Positions 8,022 through 15,688 of a stretch of 64,000 bases of DNA are shown here, one piece after another. The notes below the pieces were generated by a model. It saw only the letters and a list, made by a program, of their open reading frames with translations. It was not told where the DNA came from and did not search any database. The position numbers and the translations under genes are program-made. Origin of the DNA: SZAS-103 sp964640525 (lineage in GTDB: Bacteria; Pseudomonadota; Gammaproteobacteria; Xanthomonadales; Xanthomonadaceae); the NCBI GenBank assembly GCA_964640525.1, contig CAZXGS010000001.1, positions 124,001 to 188,000 of the forward strand, read 5' to 3'. Each line of letters opens with the position of its first letter. Position 1 is the first letter of the stretch.

Positions 8022-8429
8022 TCAAGGACCAAACCACGACAGCAGCCAGTCGAGAATGCGCCCGACAATCCCGCGGCGAGGTGACCGATGGGCATGCGCG
8101 GCTTCGCGAGCTTCCCGGTCCTCGGCGCGGTTCGCTGAGACCTCCGCTGCCGAGTAGTCACGCGCCCATATTACCTTGTTGTCCCGGATCCAGTAGTGAG
8201 ATCGGCAAGCAAGACTCCAGTTGCCGATCGAAGGATCGAGGCTGACCTTGTCATTGCGAACGATCAGCGTCCAGTTGCCGGCCTTGAGCGGTGTCACGAC
8301 CTTGTTCCCGCAGCCACAGCAACATAGGTGGGCTGACGTGGAGAATTTTCTTGAGATGTACAGCGTGTCGGGTTGTAACGGGCTTGGAATGCGATCGACG
8401 AACACGTGCCGCAGTGTTCGCGAGGGCAT
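8022..8429 (-). CDS. DUF6527-like Cys-rich protein of ubiquitin-like operon
   Basis: A 135-aa protein. ATG 8429 overlaps the stop of the E1 gene (TGATG), so translation is coupled. The sequence matches my memory of DUF6527: RHVFVDRIPSPLQPDTLYIS, then HLCCCGC (H34, C36-C38, C40) and a second cluster CRSHYW (C75, H78). The Cys/His pairs suggest a zinc site. The C terminus ends in a hydrophobic ILDWLLSWFGP stretch. DUF6527 proteins are, to my knowledge, neighbours of prokaryotic E1 and multiubiquitin genes. Whether this one is a ligase-like factor is not known. Confidence 0.75.
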   Translation of the reverse strand: MPSRTLRHVFVDRIPSPLQPDTLYISRKFSTSAHLCCCGCGNKVVTPLKAGNWTLIVRNDKVSLDPSIGNWSLACRSHYWIRDNKVIWARDYSAAEVSANRAEDREAREAAHAHRSPRRGIVGRILDWLLSWFGP

Positions 8430-9610
8430 CACGCCACGTCGCTCTTTGCCAGTAGCGTGTTGGCCACCGACAACGATGTGAAGCGCTCGTGGCCCAGGTC
8501 GAAGTAGAAGCCACGCAACTTCTTCCACGCCATGACCGCGAAGCAGGCATTGAGCGCGTTGAGGTCGGCGATCTGGATGTTCTTGTCGTAGTCGTTGGCG
8601 GCATCATCCGCACTGAACGTGATCCGCGTGCGTGCCTGTTGCCTACCATCCGGTAGGCTCAGCACGGTGCGCAAGAGTCCGCCGACGCTGTTACGCTTGA
8701 CGTACAAAGCCATGCCCACGTCGCAAAAAGCGATGTTCTGCGCTTCGAGCAATTCCACGGCCGCACGCTTTTCGGATCCGCCTTCCATACAAAGGAAAAC
8801 GAAGGACATTCCCTTCAGTTCGTCGACGGTGGTTGCGTCGATCGCATACGGATGCGGCTGAATGCCACGATGCATGCGTGAATAGATCTGGGAGTAGTAG
8901 TCCACCTTGAGCGGCTGATCGCGCAACTGGTCGATGTGAGGGGCGCCAGGAGCCCGAAATGCATTGTGCGTGAGCAGTCGGTCGGCATCGAACAGGTGGA
9001 TCTTGCGGATGGGCGTCTTGGCCAACAGGTCGAGGACGTAGGAGCCTGTACCCCCCAACCCGACGATCGCCACGGCCTCATCTGCCAACTTAGCGGTTGC
9101 CGGGCTGATTTCCGCTCGGGATGATGCGGTGTCGAGGTAGTTGAAAGGCGAGTCCGACTCTTCCGGCTCGATGACTCGTCCGGTACGGGCGGTGACGGAG
9201 GGGTCGAGAATCATCGCGTGTTTATCGAGCAGCGCGACGTAGGTGGTCATCTTTTCGTAGTAGTCCAGGTAGTGACCACGACCCGGCTTGCGCGAGAACA
9301 GGTGCTGCGCGACGACGCCATCGCCCAAGTCGAACGTCTGGCTGCTATGGCGCAAGCCGGGCAGGGGCACCCCGCTCGAATCGCAGGGGTATTCCCCAAT
9401 GAACTTGAGGGTGTGGTCCTTGGGCTGCACCGTGGCGTCGCCGGCAAGGTCCAGGTTCGACACCAGGGTGCCGAAGGCGATCTCTTTGCGGTCGTTGACG
9501 TAGGGGACGTGACTTAACAGCAACAACCCACCGCCGGTCACGCGAATCTCGTAACCGGCCCGTCGCAGACGCAGCAAGTCCTCACTACGATCGATTGGTG
9601 TGGCCGACAT
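8429..9610 (-). CDS. ThiF/E1-like adenylyltransferase with N-terminal DUF6791-like domain
   Basis: A 393-aa protein that would activate a ubiquitin-like protein by C-terminal adenylation. Start ATG 9610, inside the end of the upstream ubiquitin-like gene (26-bp overlap). Residues 1 to about 165 form a domain I recognise as DUF6791-like, with LSHVPYVND (32-40), FIGEYPCDSSG (70-80, C76) and YYEKMTTYVALL (117-128); C76 could be an E2-type thiol but this is inference. The ThiF domain begins about 178: GLGGTGS (184-190) is the nucleotide loop, FDADR (207-211) the Asp that binds ATP ribose, and C296 in FCDVGM a candidate E1 catalytic Cys. No separate E2 gene is seen in this operon. Confidence 0.85.
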   Translation of the reverse strand: MSATPIDRSEDLLRLRRAGYEIRVTGGGLLLLSHVPYVNDRKEIAFGTLVSNLDLAGDATVQPKDHTLKFIGEYPCDSSGVPLPGLRHSSQTFDLGDGVVAQHLFSRKPGRGHYLDYYEKMTTYVALLDKHAMILDPSVTARTGRVIEPEESDSPFNYLDTASSRAEISPATAKLADEAVAIVGLGGTGSYVLDLLAKTPIRKIHLFDADRLLTHNAFRAPGAPHIDQLRDQPLKVDYYSQIYSRMHRGIQPHPYAIDATTVDELKGMSFVFLCMEGGSEKRAAVELLEAQNIAFCDVGMALYVKRNSVGGLLRTVLSLPDGRQQARTRITFSADDAANDYDKNIQIADLNALNACFAVMAWKKLRGFYFDLGHERFTSLSVANTLLAKSDVA

Positions 9611-10052
9611 CGAACAGGGTGCCGAATTTCTTGACCTTGACGGAGTGGCCTTCGGCCAGATCGCCATGATCGGGGTGGCTGACGGCGTGCTCGTAGCTGA
9701 CGGTGAACTCCGGGTCGGTTCCAGTGGGAAGTATCGGGAACGCAATCTTCACGAGCTGCTCGAAGGAGACCTCGTCGTTGTGCACGACGGCCGGATCGGT
9801 GTTCACCGTAATCACGTAGTAGTGCGCCGGCGGATGCCCCGTATGGAAGTGCTCGTCTTCCTTGAGGTGGACTTCCGGGAGATCGATACGCAGCGGCGTA
9901 TCCTCGCGGTTGCCGTCGACTTCCTTGTAGAGCACCTGGCCTTCGTGCACGTGTGCCAGATCGTAGAGGTCGACGGCTTTGGTTGGGGTAGGCGCGTGGT
10001 ACGCCTTCTGGTCCACGTGGATGCGGACGGAGTGTGCAAGATGTTCGGACAT
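9585..10052 (-). CDS. Multiubiquitin-type protein with two beta-grasp domains
   Basis: A 155-aa protein, start ATG 10052; the longer ORF to 10517 is the shadow of the upstream gene. Two ubiquitin-like repeats can be seen: residues about 8-75, beginning SVRIHVDQKAYHA, and about 80-150, beginning HYYVITVNTDPAVVHN, each with the beta-hairpin plus helix pattern of the multiubiquitin family. It ends in NRS, not in diglycine, so a protease step or a non-conjugating role is possible. Its gene overlaps the E1 gene by 26 bp. Confidence 0.8.
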   Translation of the reverse strand: MSEHLAHSVRIHVDQKAYHAPTPTKAVDLYDLAHVHEGQVLYKEVDGNREDTPLRIDLPEVHLKEDEHFHTGHPPAHYYVITVNTDPAVVHNDEVSFEQLVKIAFPILPTGTDPEFTVSYEHAVSHPDHGDLAEGHSVKVKKFGTLFDVGHTNRS

Positions 10053-10095
10053 GACTCGATACCTCTTGAAGTACTTGATGCCGGGACTGCCGGTC

Positions 10096-10575
10096 TCAGG
10101 CAACGTGTCGGCGGGGCTGCTGCAATTCCTCAACGTCGAGAGTGAAGTCCAGCGGTATCTGAATCGGGACTTGGTCGACGTGTTTGTCGTTGTAAACGTC
10201 GACGTCGGTCTTGAGCTGGAGGCAGTCCCCCACGATCTGGTTGCGGAGCTGCGCGAACGAACGGACGAAATGGGAACGCGGAGCATTCGGATCGTCGATG
10301 TCAGCCCAGAACGACAAGGTCCGATTGCCCCTGCGGCTCGTGGTGGCATGATTGGCGCGATAGCGCCGCCCGTGCCGATCGGTGCGGAACTCCTCGCGGA
10401 ACACCTGTGCGATATCGCTGGCGATCGCATCAATGACCGTGCGAACGTTGGGCTTGTGCAGGCCCTTTCGGTAGGCCCACTCTGCAATGGCGTGTGGGTC
10501 GAGCAGGCCCTCGGCACCCACTTCGGCCTTATAGCGTTCGACGTAGTCCTTCACAGCGGTGGAATAGCCTGACAT
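10096..10575 (-). CDS. Conserved protein of ubiquitin-like operon
   Basis: A 159-aa protein, start ATG 10575 with AAGGAG 7 nt upstream. The N-terminal half is helical, followed by a basic loop RTDRHGRRYRANHATT and a segment FWADIDDP, then LRNQIVGDCLQLKTDVD and PIQIPLDFTLDVEEL. I recall similar proteins next to multiubiquitin and DUF6791-E1 genes, but no function is known to me. It starts 13 bp after the HigA-ImmA stop and ends 43 bp before the ubiquitin-like gene, so it links the TA-like genes with the ubiquitin-like genes in one transcript. Confidence 0.7.
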   Translation of the reverse strand: MSGYSTAVKDYVERYKAEVGAEGLLDPHAIAEWAYRKGLHKPNVRTVIDAIASDIAQVFREEFRTDRHGRRYRANHATTSRRGNRTLSFWADIDDPNAPRSHFVRSFAQLRNQIVGDCLQLKTDVDVYNDKHVDQVPIQIPLDFTLDVEELQQPRRHVA

Positions 10576-10588
10576 CACTGCATCTCCT

Positions 10589-11707
10589 TCAGACGGTGTG
10601 CACGCCCCAGCCATCGGTGCGCGCGCTTGATGTGATGTGATCTCGAACTTTCACTTGATACTTGCGGAACAGGTCATAACGACCCAGTCGACGCTGAAGC
10701 TGGCCCACGACAATTCCGGGATGGATTTGCAGCCGCTGCGCAAACAAGACGACACGTTCTTCCTTGAAGAAAGGCGCCACGCGCGCAATGAAGCCGTTCA
10801 TTTCATCTTTGGGGACGCAGAAGTTCTGGCCAGCCTCATTGGCCAGCGTTTCCTCTTCTGAAAGTGCATCGTTCGGCGTGGCCTCGAGATCCTGGTCCAA
10901 GATGAAGTCTCGGTCGCGGCCGTGTCCGCACAAGACGTGCTCGATCTCGTGACGAAGGACAAACCAGAAGTTGTCAATGCGATCCAGCCGTAGGCTCAAC
11001 GCAATGACCGGACGATCCTCGCCTAGCCAGAAACACGCACCATCGATCTTCGATCCAGGAATGGGCTCGACCACGAGCAGCCGCACACCGCACTCTTCGA
11101 GTATCTTGGCTGCATGTCGCGACTCCTCCGGTGCCGTGAGCAGCGCCGATAGCCGCGGCAACACGGCCCGCAATTGTTTCTCCGAGTATCGCGCACTCGT
11201 CATCTCGTTAGCCAGCTGACGCACGCGGAACAACCATGCGAACTGCAGAGGAGTCGGTGGCTGCGCTGCCGCCGTCTTCTTGGCGGCGTGAGAGAATTCA
11301 AATGGGGCATCCAGACTCGGGAGCGCGAAGTAGCGCAGAAACTGCTGCTCGAGCACCTCGATGTTCTTGGAGGCCTCGATCCAGCCGCGACGGATCATCT
11401 CGCGCACCGGAAAGCGTTCGTAAAGGCGGGCGCGACGAGCGATCAGGCCGTCGGTTTCGCGTACCTTGGAAAGCTGGTACTGGCTCTCGAGATTCATCCA
11501 TACGTCCGCGCTCGTTCCGAGCGCCTGTCCAAGCTGGATGGCGGTCTCCGGCGTGATCGCCTTCTTGCCGGCGATCAGTTCGTTGATGAGACGGATAGGC
11601 CGACCCATGATCTCGGCCAGCTCGGTCTGCGTCCAACCGCGCGCTTCGAGTTCGTCACGAAGGAACTCGCCGGGCGGGAAGATTTCTGCTGGAAGGTTCA
11701 TAGGCAT
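10589..11707 (-). CDS. higA: HigA-like antitoxin fused to ImmA/IrrE metallopeptidase domain
   Basis: A 372-aa protein. Residues about 10-75 are a HigA-type XRE domain (LRDELEARGWTQTELAEIMG, then ITPETAIQLGQALGTSADVW). Residues about 200-330 are a COG2856 (ImmA/IrrE) zinc peptidase domain with HEIEH at 253-257. HigA with an ImmA tail is a known architecture. It probably represses its own promoter and could be degraded or activated on a signal. Two starts are possible, ATG 11707 or ATG 11701 (MNLPAE); the second has better ribosome-site spacing. The HigB toxin gene lies 9 bp upstream. Confidence 0.9.
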   Translation of the reverse strand: MPMNLPAEIFPPGEFLRDELEARGWTQTELAEIMGRPIRLINELIAGKKAITPETAIQLGQALGTSADVWMNLESQYQLSKVRETDGLIARRARLYERFPVREMIRRGWIEASKNIEVLEQQFLRYFALPSLDAPFEFSHAAKKTAAAQPPTPLQFAWLFRVRQLANEMTSARYSEKQLRAVLPRLSALLTAPEESRHAAKILEECGVRLLVVEPIPGSKIDGACFWLGEDRPVIALSLRLDRIDNFWFVLRHEIEHVLCGHGRDRDFILDQDLEATPNDALSEEETLANEAGQNFCVPKDEMNGFIARVAPFFKEERVVLFAQRLQIHPGIVVGQLQRRLGRYDLFRKYQVKVRDHITSSARTDGWGVHTV

Positions 11708-11716
11708 TCCGTAAGG

Positions 11717-12019
11717 TCAGTGGTAGTCGACGATGGACACGATCACGACCAACTTCCCGTTCTGTCTGGACAGCACGCGCAAGATCAGTCGCCATTGGTC
11801 GTTCAAGCGCATCGAGTGCTGTCCTTCGCGGTCTCCCTTGAGCTTCTCGTAGTGGAGGGACTTCATTTCCCGGAAATCGCGCTCGTCCCGGGCGGATCGG
11901 ATGAACTGCATGCGTTTTCGGAAGGCCTTAACGACGCCCTGAGGCAGCCCGGCGGTGAAGTCCGGATCCGTCTCCAGTCGCCCGAGGTCCGGGTCGTCGA
12001 ATTCCACTTCCATGGCCAT
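11717..12019 (-). CDS. higB: HigB-like RelE-superfamily toxin
   Basis: A 100-aa protein starting at ATG 12019 (MAMEVEF) or 12013. AAGGTACC lies upstream; the ORF start at 12055 is too close to the promoter palindrome. Typical HigB features: FRKRMQFIRSARDERDFREM, LHYEKLKGDREGQHSMRLND, QWRLILRV and a C-terminal VIVSIVDYH. HigB enzymes cleave mRNA at the ribosome. As in higBA loci the toxin gene comes first. Confidence 0.9.
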   Translation of the reverse strand: MAMEVEFDDPDLGRLETDPDFTAGLPQGVVKAFRKRMQFIRSARDERDFREMKSLHYEKLKGDREGQHSMRLNDQWRLILRVLSRQNGKLVVIVSIVDYH

Positions 12020-12061
12020 GGGAGGTACCTTAGCGCCTATGCGCCAATGCGTCAAGGTGTG

Positions 12062-12080
12062 TTTTACACTAAGTGTAAAA
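12062..12080. promoter_or_regulatory. higBA operator palindrome
   Basis: TTTTACACT (12062-12070), central A, AGTGTAAAA (12072-12080): a perfect 9-bp dyad, about 45 bp upstream of the higB start. On the minus strand a TTGATT / TATTTT-like promoter lies just upstream of it, so a bound HigA would block transcription of the toxin and the whole ubiquitin-like operon. Operator function is inferred. Confidence 0.6.
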
Positions 12081-12270
12081 ATAGATATTTATTTTCTGCT
12101 AAATCAATAGGTTAAAAAAATAGCAGCCGAACGATCCCCGCCGATGGGGTGGAAGCTGGCCACGTGGGAGGTCGGAACGGGTCGAACTTTCGGGGCGCGA
12201 GTACGCCCCAACGACGACGGCTGGAGCGCTATACGGCAGCCCGCAGCCCGACGATACGTCCGTCCGGCGG

Positions 12271-12750
12271 CTAACCCGCTCGACAACGAGAGATCGGGCC
12301 CTTCGCTGGATAGACACTCACGGACAGGTCCCATCGATTCGGGGGATCCCCACCGATCACGATCAGGATGGGCTCTGAACAGCCGTACCGATCAGAGCGG
12401 GCGATGCGAGACATGGCTCGGTCGTCGCAGAAACTCGCGTTTGACGATCCACCCGGATGGAAGTGCCATTCTCCGAGGTAATACTCGCCGTACTTCCATC
12501 GTTGTTGCAGGAGCGCTCGCAGGCCCGCCACACCGCGACGGAAGAACCAGCGTCCCTTTTCGGAGTCCTCAGGATGGGGCGTCGCTTCGGTAATGATCGC
12601 GGCGCCGGTGCTGTCCTGAAGGCGTCCAACGAGAATTCCGCCGGTCTCATTGGGGCTGGCCGCGGCGCAGCAATCGAGCATTTCCTGCAGCGCCGCTGGC
12701 TGCAAGAGGACATGGAAGCGCCCGTCAAGACTTGTAAACGCCTTAGGCAT
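12271..12750 (-). CDS. cap3: Cap3-like JAB/JAMM deconjugating peptidase
   Basis: A 159-aa JAB-domain isopeptidase. The JAMM motif is complete: E35 in NETGGILVG, then H96 and H98 in EWHFHPG, S106 and D109 (HxH, seven residues, S, two residues, D). In type II CBASS, Cap3 removes CD-NTase from its conjugates, opposing Cap2. The start ATG 12750 overlaps the end of cap2 by 8 bp. It is the last gene of the four-gene CBASS operon. Confidence 0.92.
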   Translation of the reverse strand: MPKAFTSLDGRFHVLLQPAALQEMLDCCAAASPNETGGILVGRLQDSTGAAIITEATPHPEDSEKGRWFFRRGVAGLRALLQQRWKYGEYYLGEWHFHPGGSSNASFCDDRAMSRIARSDRYGCSEPILIVIGGDPPNRWDLSVSVYPAKGPISRCRAG

Positions 12751-14533
12751 CGCCAGCGCACGCGGTCACAGTGATCTCGCCCTTGTCGTTGCGTCGGAAG
12801 TAATCACAGGTCCGTTGACGAGAGCCAAGCGTTCTCTCGATAAAGCCGATAGCGGTAGCGGCCCAAAGATGAACGTCAGCATGTGTTGCAGGAAACACAG
12901 GATGCCAGCAACCCAGGCCCTCGATGGCTGCTTCGTCGACGTCGGGGTCCGGGCGAGGCGCAATCTGAAACCGAGCGATCGCATCGTGAGCCGGGAAAAA
13001 GGCTTCCGATGCGTAATACGCCAACAGGCCTTCCCCTCGCCATGTTATCGATAGGCTCACGAACTGCGTCTCCCGCTGCCATTGGAAGTGGGCCATTGCG
13101 TGCAGGACGTTGTCGGAGGCTGTGCAGTCGATGACCAGATCGTACTGCCGAATTCTGGAAGCGATGTTGGATTGGGTTGGTGGAAAGGTGCCTTGCAGCG
13201 CCGCGGCCTTCGCATGGATGGTCAGGCTGTTGCAGTGATCAGCCAGTGTTTGGGCCTTCAAGGCACCGATAGATTCGATGGCCAATTCATGTCGAACCAA
13301 GTTCCCCATCTTGAGAACATCGTTGTCCATGATGCCGATGGATTGGACTCCCATGCGAACCAACATGACTGCGACAGCACTGCCCAGTGCCCCGGCACCG
13401 ATGAGCAGGACGCTCGAATTGCTCAGAGGCTTCGTCGTACCGCCGCGACTGCGCATTTGGTCACTGGCCCAGTTCTGCGTTGCAACCCAGGCCAATGCGT
13501 CAGGTGACTGAGCCAGTTCGGCGTCCCATCGTTGATGATTGTGTTCTTTGGTTCGAAACCCCTTCCGTGCCGTCATGCGTGTGCTGAGCGGCAGGCGTGC
13601 GGCGAGCCAGTGCATCCTGACCGACGGATTGTCTACCCGGGACGATAGAGGGAAGCCCAGAAGAAGCGTCAGCTCGTTCATGCGCTCCAACCAGTACCTC
13701 AACCGAATGCCTGCGTCGCGAAAAATCGCGGCCAGGTCAAGGCTCGCCTTGGCAGTGACGTCCTGCAGTTCGCGCCAATTTTCAGGCAATTGCCAAGGCG
13801 GGACGATGGGCAGTTGGGGTAGACAGATCCACACGGCATTGGGTGTGCCATGGTCCGGTCGCATGCGCGGCATCGGAGAGACGTTTCGAAGCTCGCCGAG
13901 CTCCGGGTCCAGGAAACGATGGATGAGTCGGACCGCTTGACCACCGGCTAGCAGGGGTAGGTGCGCAAAGCCCCAACGGATGTCTAGCTTTTGCCAGAAT
14001 TCGAAGCCGCTTTCATCTTCGACAAAGCCAACGATCGACCGCGAGTTGATTGGCGCGCCAACGGGGAGTTCGAGAGGATCGCCGCGCTGCAGCAAGCCAT
14101 CCTGAGCAGCCAGATCCACCCATGCCAAGAGGCGGCGCGTCTTCCATTCCACGCGAGCTTCCAGGTCGGAGGGCTCGTCAGACCAGCCGTGGCGATTGAA
14201 ATTTGCCGTACGCCGTTCAAGGCAGGGCTTCCCGCCGCGCCAGGGGCGTCTCGGCACCAGATCGTTGCGATCCTGGTGCGGGAAGGTCGCGCTGATCCCG
14301 CCCTCAACGGCCGGAAAGTAGCGAACGTCGATCGCATCGGTGCCTTCATCGACGTTCAATACCAGGAACCAGCGGGTCGTGGCCGGCATCCATTCCGAGG
14401 CTGGCACATCTAGCCTTACCGTGATGGCAAGCGCCCAAGAACGCTCAAATCGCATCCAATCGCCGTCGACCTCGATGCGATCGAGGTCGACTAGTGCCTG
14501 GGATATGCGACCCAGCGGTTCCGGTACGGTCAC
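12743..14533 (-). CDS. cap2: Cap2-like E2-E1 fusion protein of CBASS
   Basis: A 596-aa protein with an N-terminal E2-like domain (about 1-150; PCL with C104 is the probable E2 thiol), a linker domain, and a ThiF/E1 domain from about 370: GAGALGS (379-385), DNDVL (403-407), and C542 in GLGCWHPVFPAT as the likely E1 Cys. Cap2 primes CD-NTase by joining its C terminus to target molecules. The start ATG 14533 is 6 bp after the CD-NTase stop and the end overlaps cap3, so the three genes are tightly coupled. Confidence 0.93.
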   Translation of the reverse strand: MTVPEPLGRISQALVDLDRIEVDGDWMRFERSWALAITVRLDVPASEWMPATTRWFLVLNVDEGTDAIDVRYFPAVEGGISATFPHQDRNDLVPRRPWRGGKPCLERRTANFNRHGWSDEPSDLEARVEWKTRRLLAWVDLAAQDGLLQRGDPLELPVGAPINSRSIVGFVEDESGFEFWQKLDIRWGFAHLPLLAGGQAVRLIHRFLDPELGELRNVSPMPRMRPDHGTPNAVWICLPQLPIVPPWQLPENWRELQDVTAKASLDLAAIFRDAGIRLRYWLERMNELTLLLGFPLSSRVDNPSVRMHWLAARLPLSTRMTARKGFRTKEHNHQRWDAELAQSPDALAWVATQNWASDQMRSRGGTTKPLSNSSVLLIGAGALGSAVAVMLVRMGVQSIGIMDNDVLKMGNLVRHELAIESIGALKAQTLADHCNSLTIHAKAAALQGTFPPTQSNIASRIRQYDLVIDCTASDNVLHAMAHFQWQRETQFVSLSITWRGEGLLAYYASEAFFPAHDAIARFQIAPRPDPDVDEAAIEGLGCWHPVFPATHADVHLWAATAIGFIERTLGSRQRTCDYFRRNDKGEITVTACAGDA

Positions 14534-14539
14534 GAGGCG

Positions 14540-15685
14540 TCAGGCAAATCGATCAGTCCTTGAGGGATTGGCCGGGCCGGCTGGCGGCGTGAAGCCTCCT
14601 TTGGGTCGATCACCACCCGCAGGTCCAGGAGGCGGGAAGGTGTTGCCGAACAGTTCGCGCCACAGCCGCCCGCTTTCTTGCGCATCCTGTGCTGTCAGCG
14701 CGCGACGCGCCAGCTCCGCCGCATTGGAGGCGGCTGCATGAAATGCGAGGAAATCTGAGGTCTCCAGCCTCTTGAATACATCGTGCTCAGGGACGCCGTG
14801 GTCGGCGAGTGTCGGTTTTGCGCTCAGCCGGGCAAGCGAGGCCCATGTATCCCGCACACCTTCGAACGCCGCCACCACGCCTCGTGCCATCGACTCGGTG
14901 CCATCGGGCAGGACCTCGCCAATCATGTGCTCCAAAGGGTATCCCTTCGGATATTTCGGCAAGCGATCCGCGTGATGAAGACGCCACCACTTGATGGCGC
15001 GCACAATGTTCACGTAATGGCCGTTGCAGCGACGGTTCTTGCCGGCAGCCCACGTAATTTGGGCAAGCGGATGCGTACGGCCCCATCGATTCACCTCGCG
15101 ATCGGGCAGGAACAACGGGTGCGGGCGCCAGTCATCCAAGGGTGCGTCGGCGAGCACCGGTCTGCTCCCTCCCAGGATGGGATTCTGGTAGCGCCAGGAT
15201 TCGTTCAGACGCCAGTCCTGCGCATCTTCGAGACTCTCGTTTGTGAGGACGGACTCCGAACGGTACAGACGTTCCATGGCCTTGCGGGCGTTCGGATCGC
15301 TGGGTAAAGCCGTTATCACCAAGTCGAGATCGACGTAGGACAGCTCAATCGCATACGAGCGACCTTGCGGTTTCCATTTTCCCTGATACCACTCTTCAAG
15401 AAATGGCTCGAAGAGCCTCATGGCCGCTGCCGGAGCCACGGTGTTGTGATCGAGATTCGTGACCACAACCACGTCCACGTCAGGACGCTTGCCGCCCATC
15501 GGCTTCACTGCTGTCGAGCGCCGGACGCTTCCCTGCAGGAAGGTGGAGACCACCAACGGTCCTAGATGCTGATCATCGCGGAGTCGCTCGCGCAGCGTCT
15601 GCGCGCCGCTACGCCAGTTCTCGACCTGCTTTGGTGTTGGCCGGATCTCGGAGAGAAAATCTCGGAATTGCGGGTTCAGTTCCAT
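14540..15685 (-). CDS. CD-NTase (cGAS/DncV-like nucleotidyltransferase), CBASS signal synthase
   Basis: A 381-aa SMODS-type nucleotidyltransferase that should make a cyclic oligonucleotide on phage infection. The active site is visible: GSVRRST (52-58), D69 and D71 in RPDVDVVVV, and a third Asp in YVDLDLVI (D119 or D121). The C terminus is a Gly/Pro-rich flexible tail ending in RFA, as expected of a substrate for Cap2 conjugation. The pairing with a SAVED effector suggests a cyclic tri- or dinucleotide and a CdnD- or CdnG-like clade, which I cannot settle from the sequence by eye. Confidence 0.92.
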   Translation of the reverse strand: MELNPQFRDFLSEIRPTPKQVENWRSGAQTLRERLRDDQHLGPLVVSTFLQGSVRRSTAVKPMGGKRPDVDVVVVTNLDHNTVAPAAAMRLFEPFLEEWYQGKWKPQGRSYAIELSYVDLDLVITALPSDPNARKAMERLYRSESVLTNESLEDAQDWRLNESWRYQNPILGGSRPVLADAPLDDWRPHPLFLPDREVNRWGRTHPLAQITWAAGKNRRCNGHYVNIVRAIKWWRLHHADRLPKYPKGYPLEHMIGEVLPDGTESMARGVVAAFEGVRDTWASLARLSAKPTLADHGVPEHDVFKRLETSDFLAFHAAASNAAELARRALTAQDAQESGRLWRELFGNTFPPPGPAGGDRPKGGFTPPAGPANPSRTDRFA

Positions 15686-15688
15686 GTC

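Noticed and set aside
8429..9610. Reading the second E1 as part of the CBASS operon
   Set aside because: CBASS already has its own E2-E1 fusion and JAB; this E1 has a DUF6791-like domain and lies in a separate operon behind higBA.
12104..12334. Short ORFs between cap3 and higB
   Set aside because: Overlapping frames without starts or motifs; treated as intergenic.
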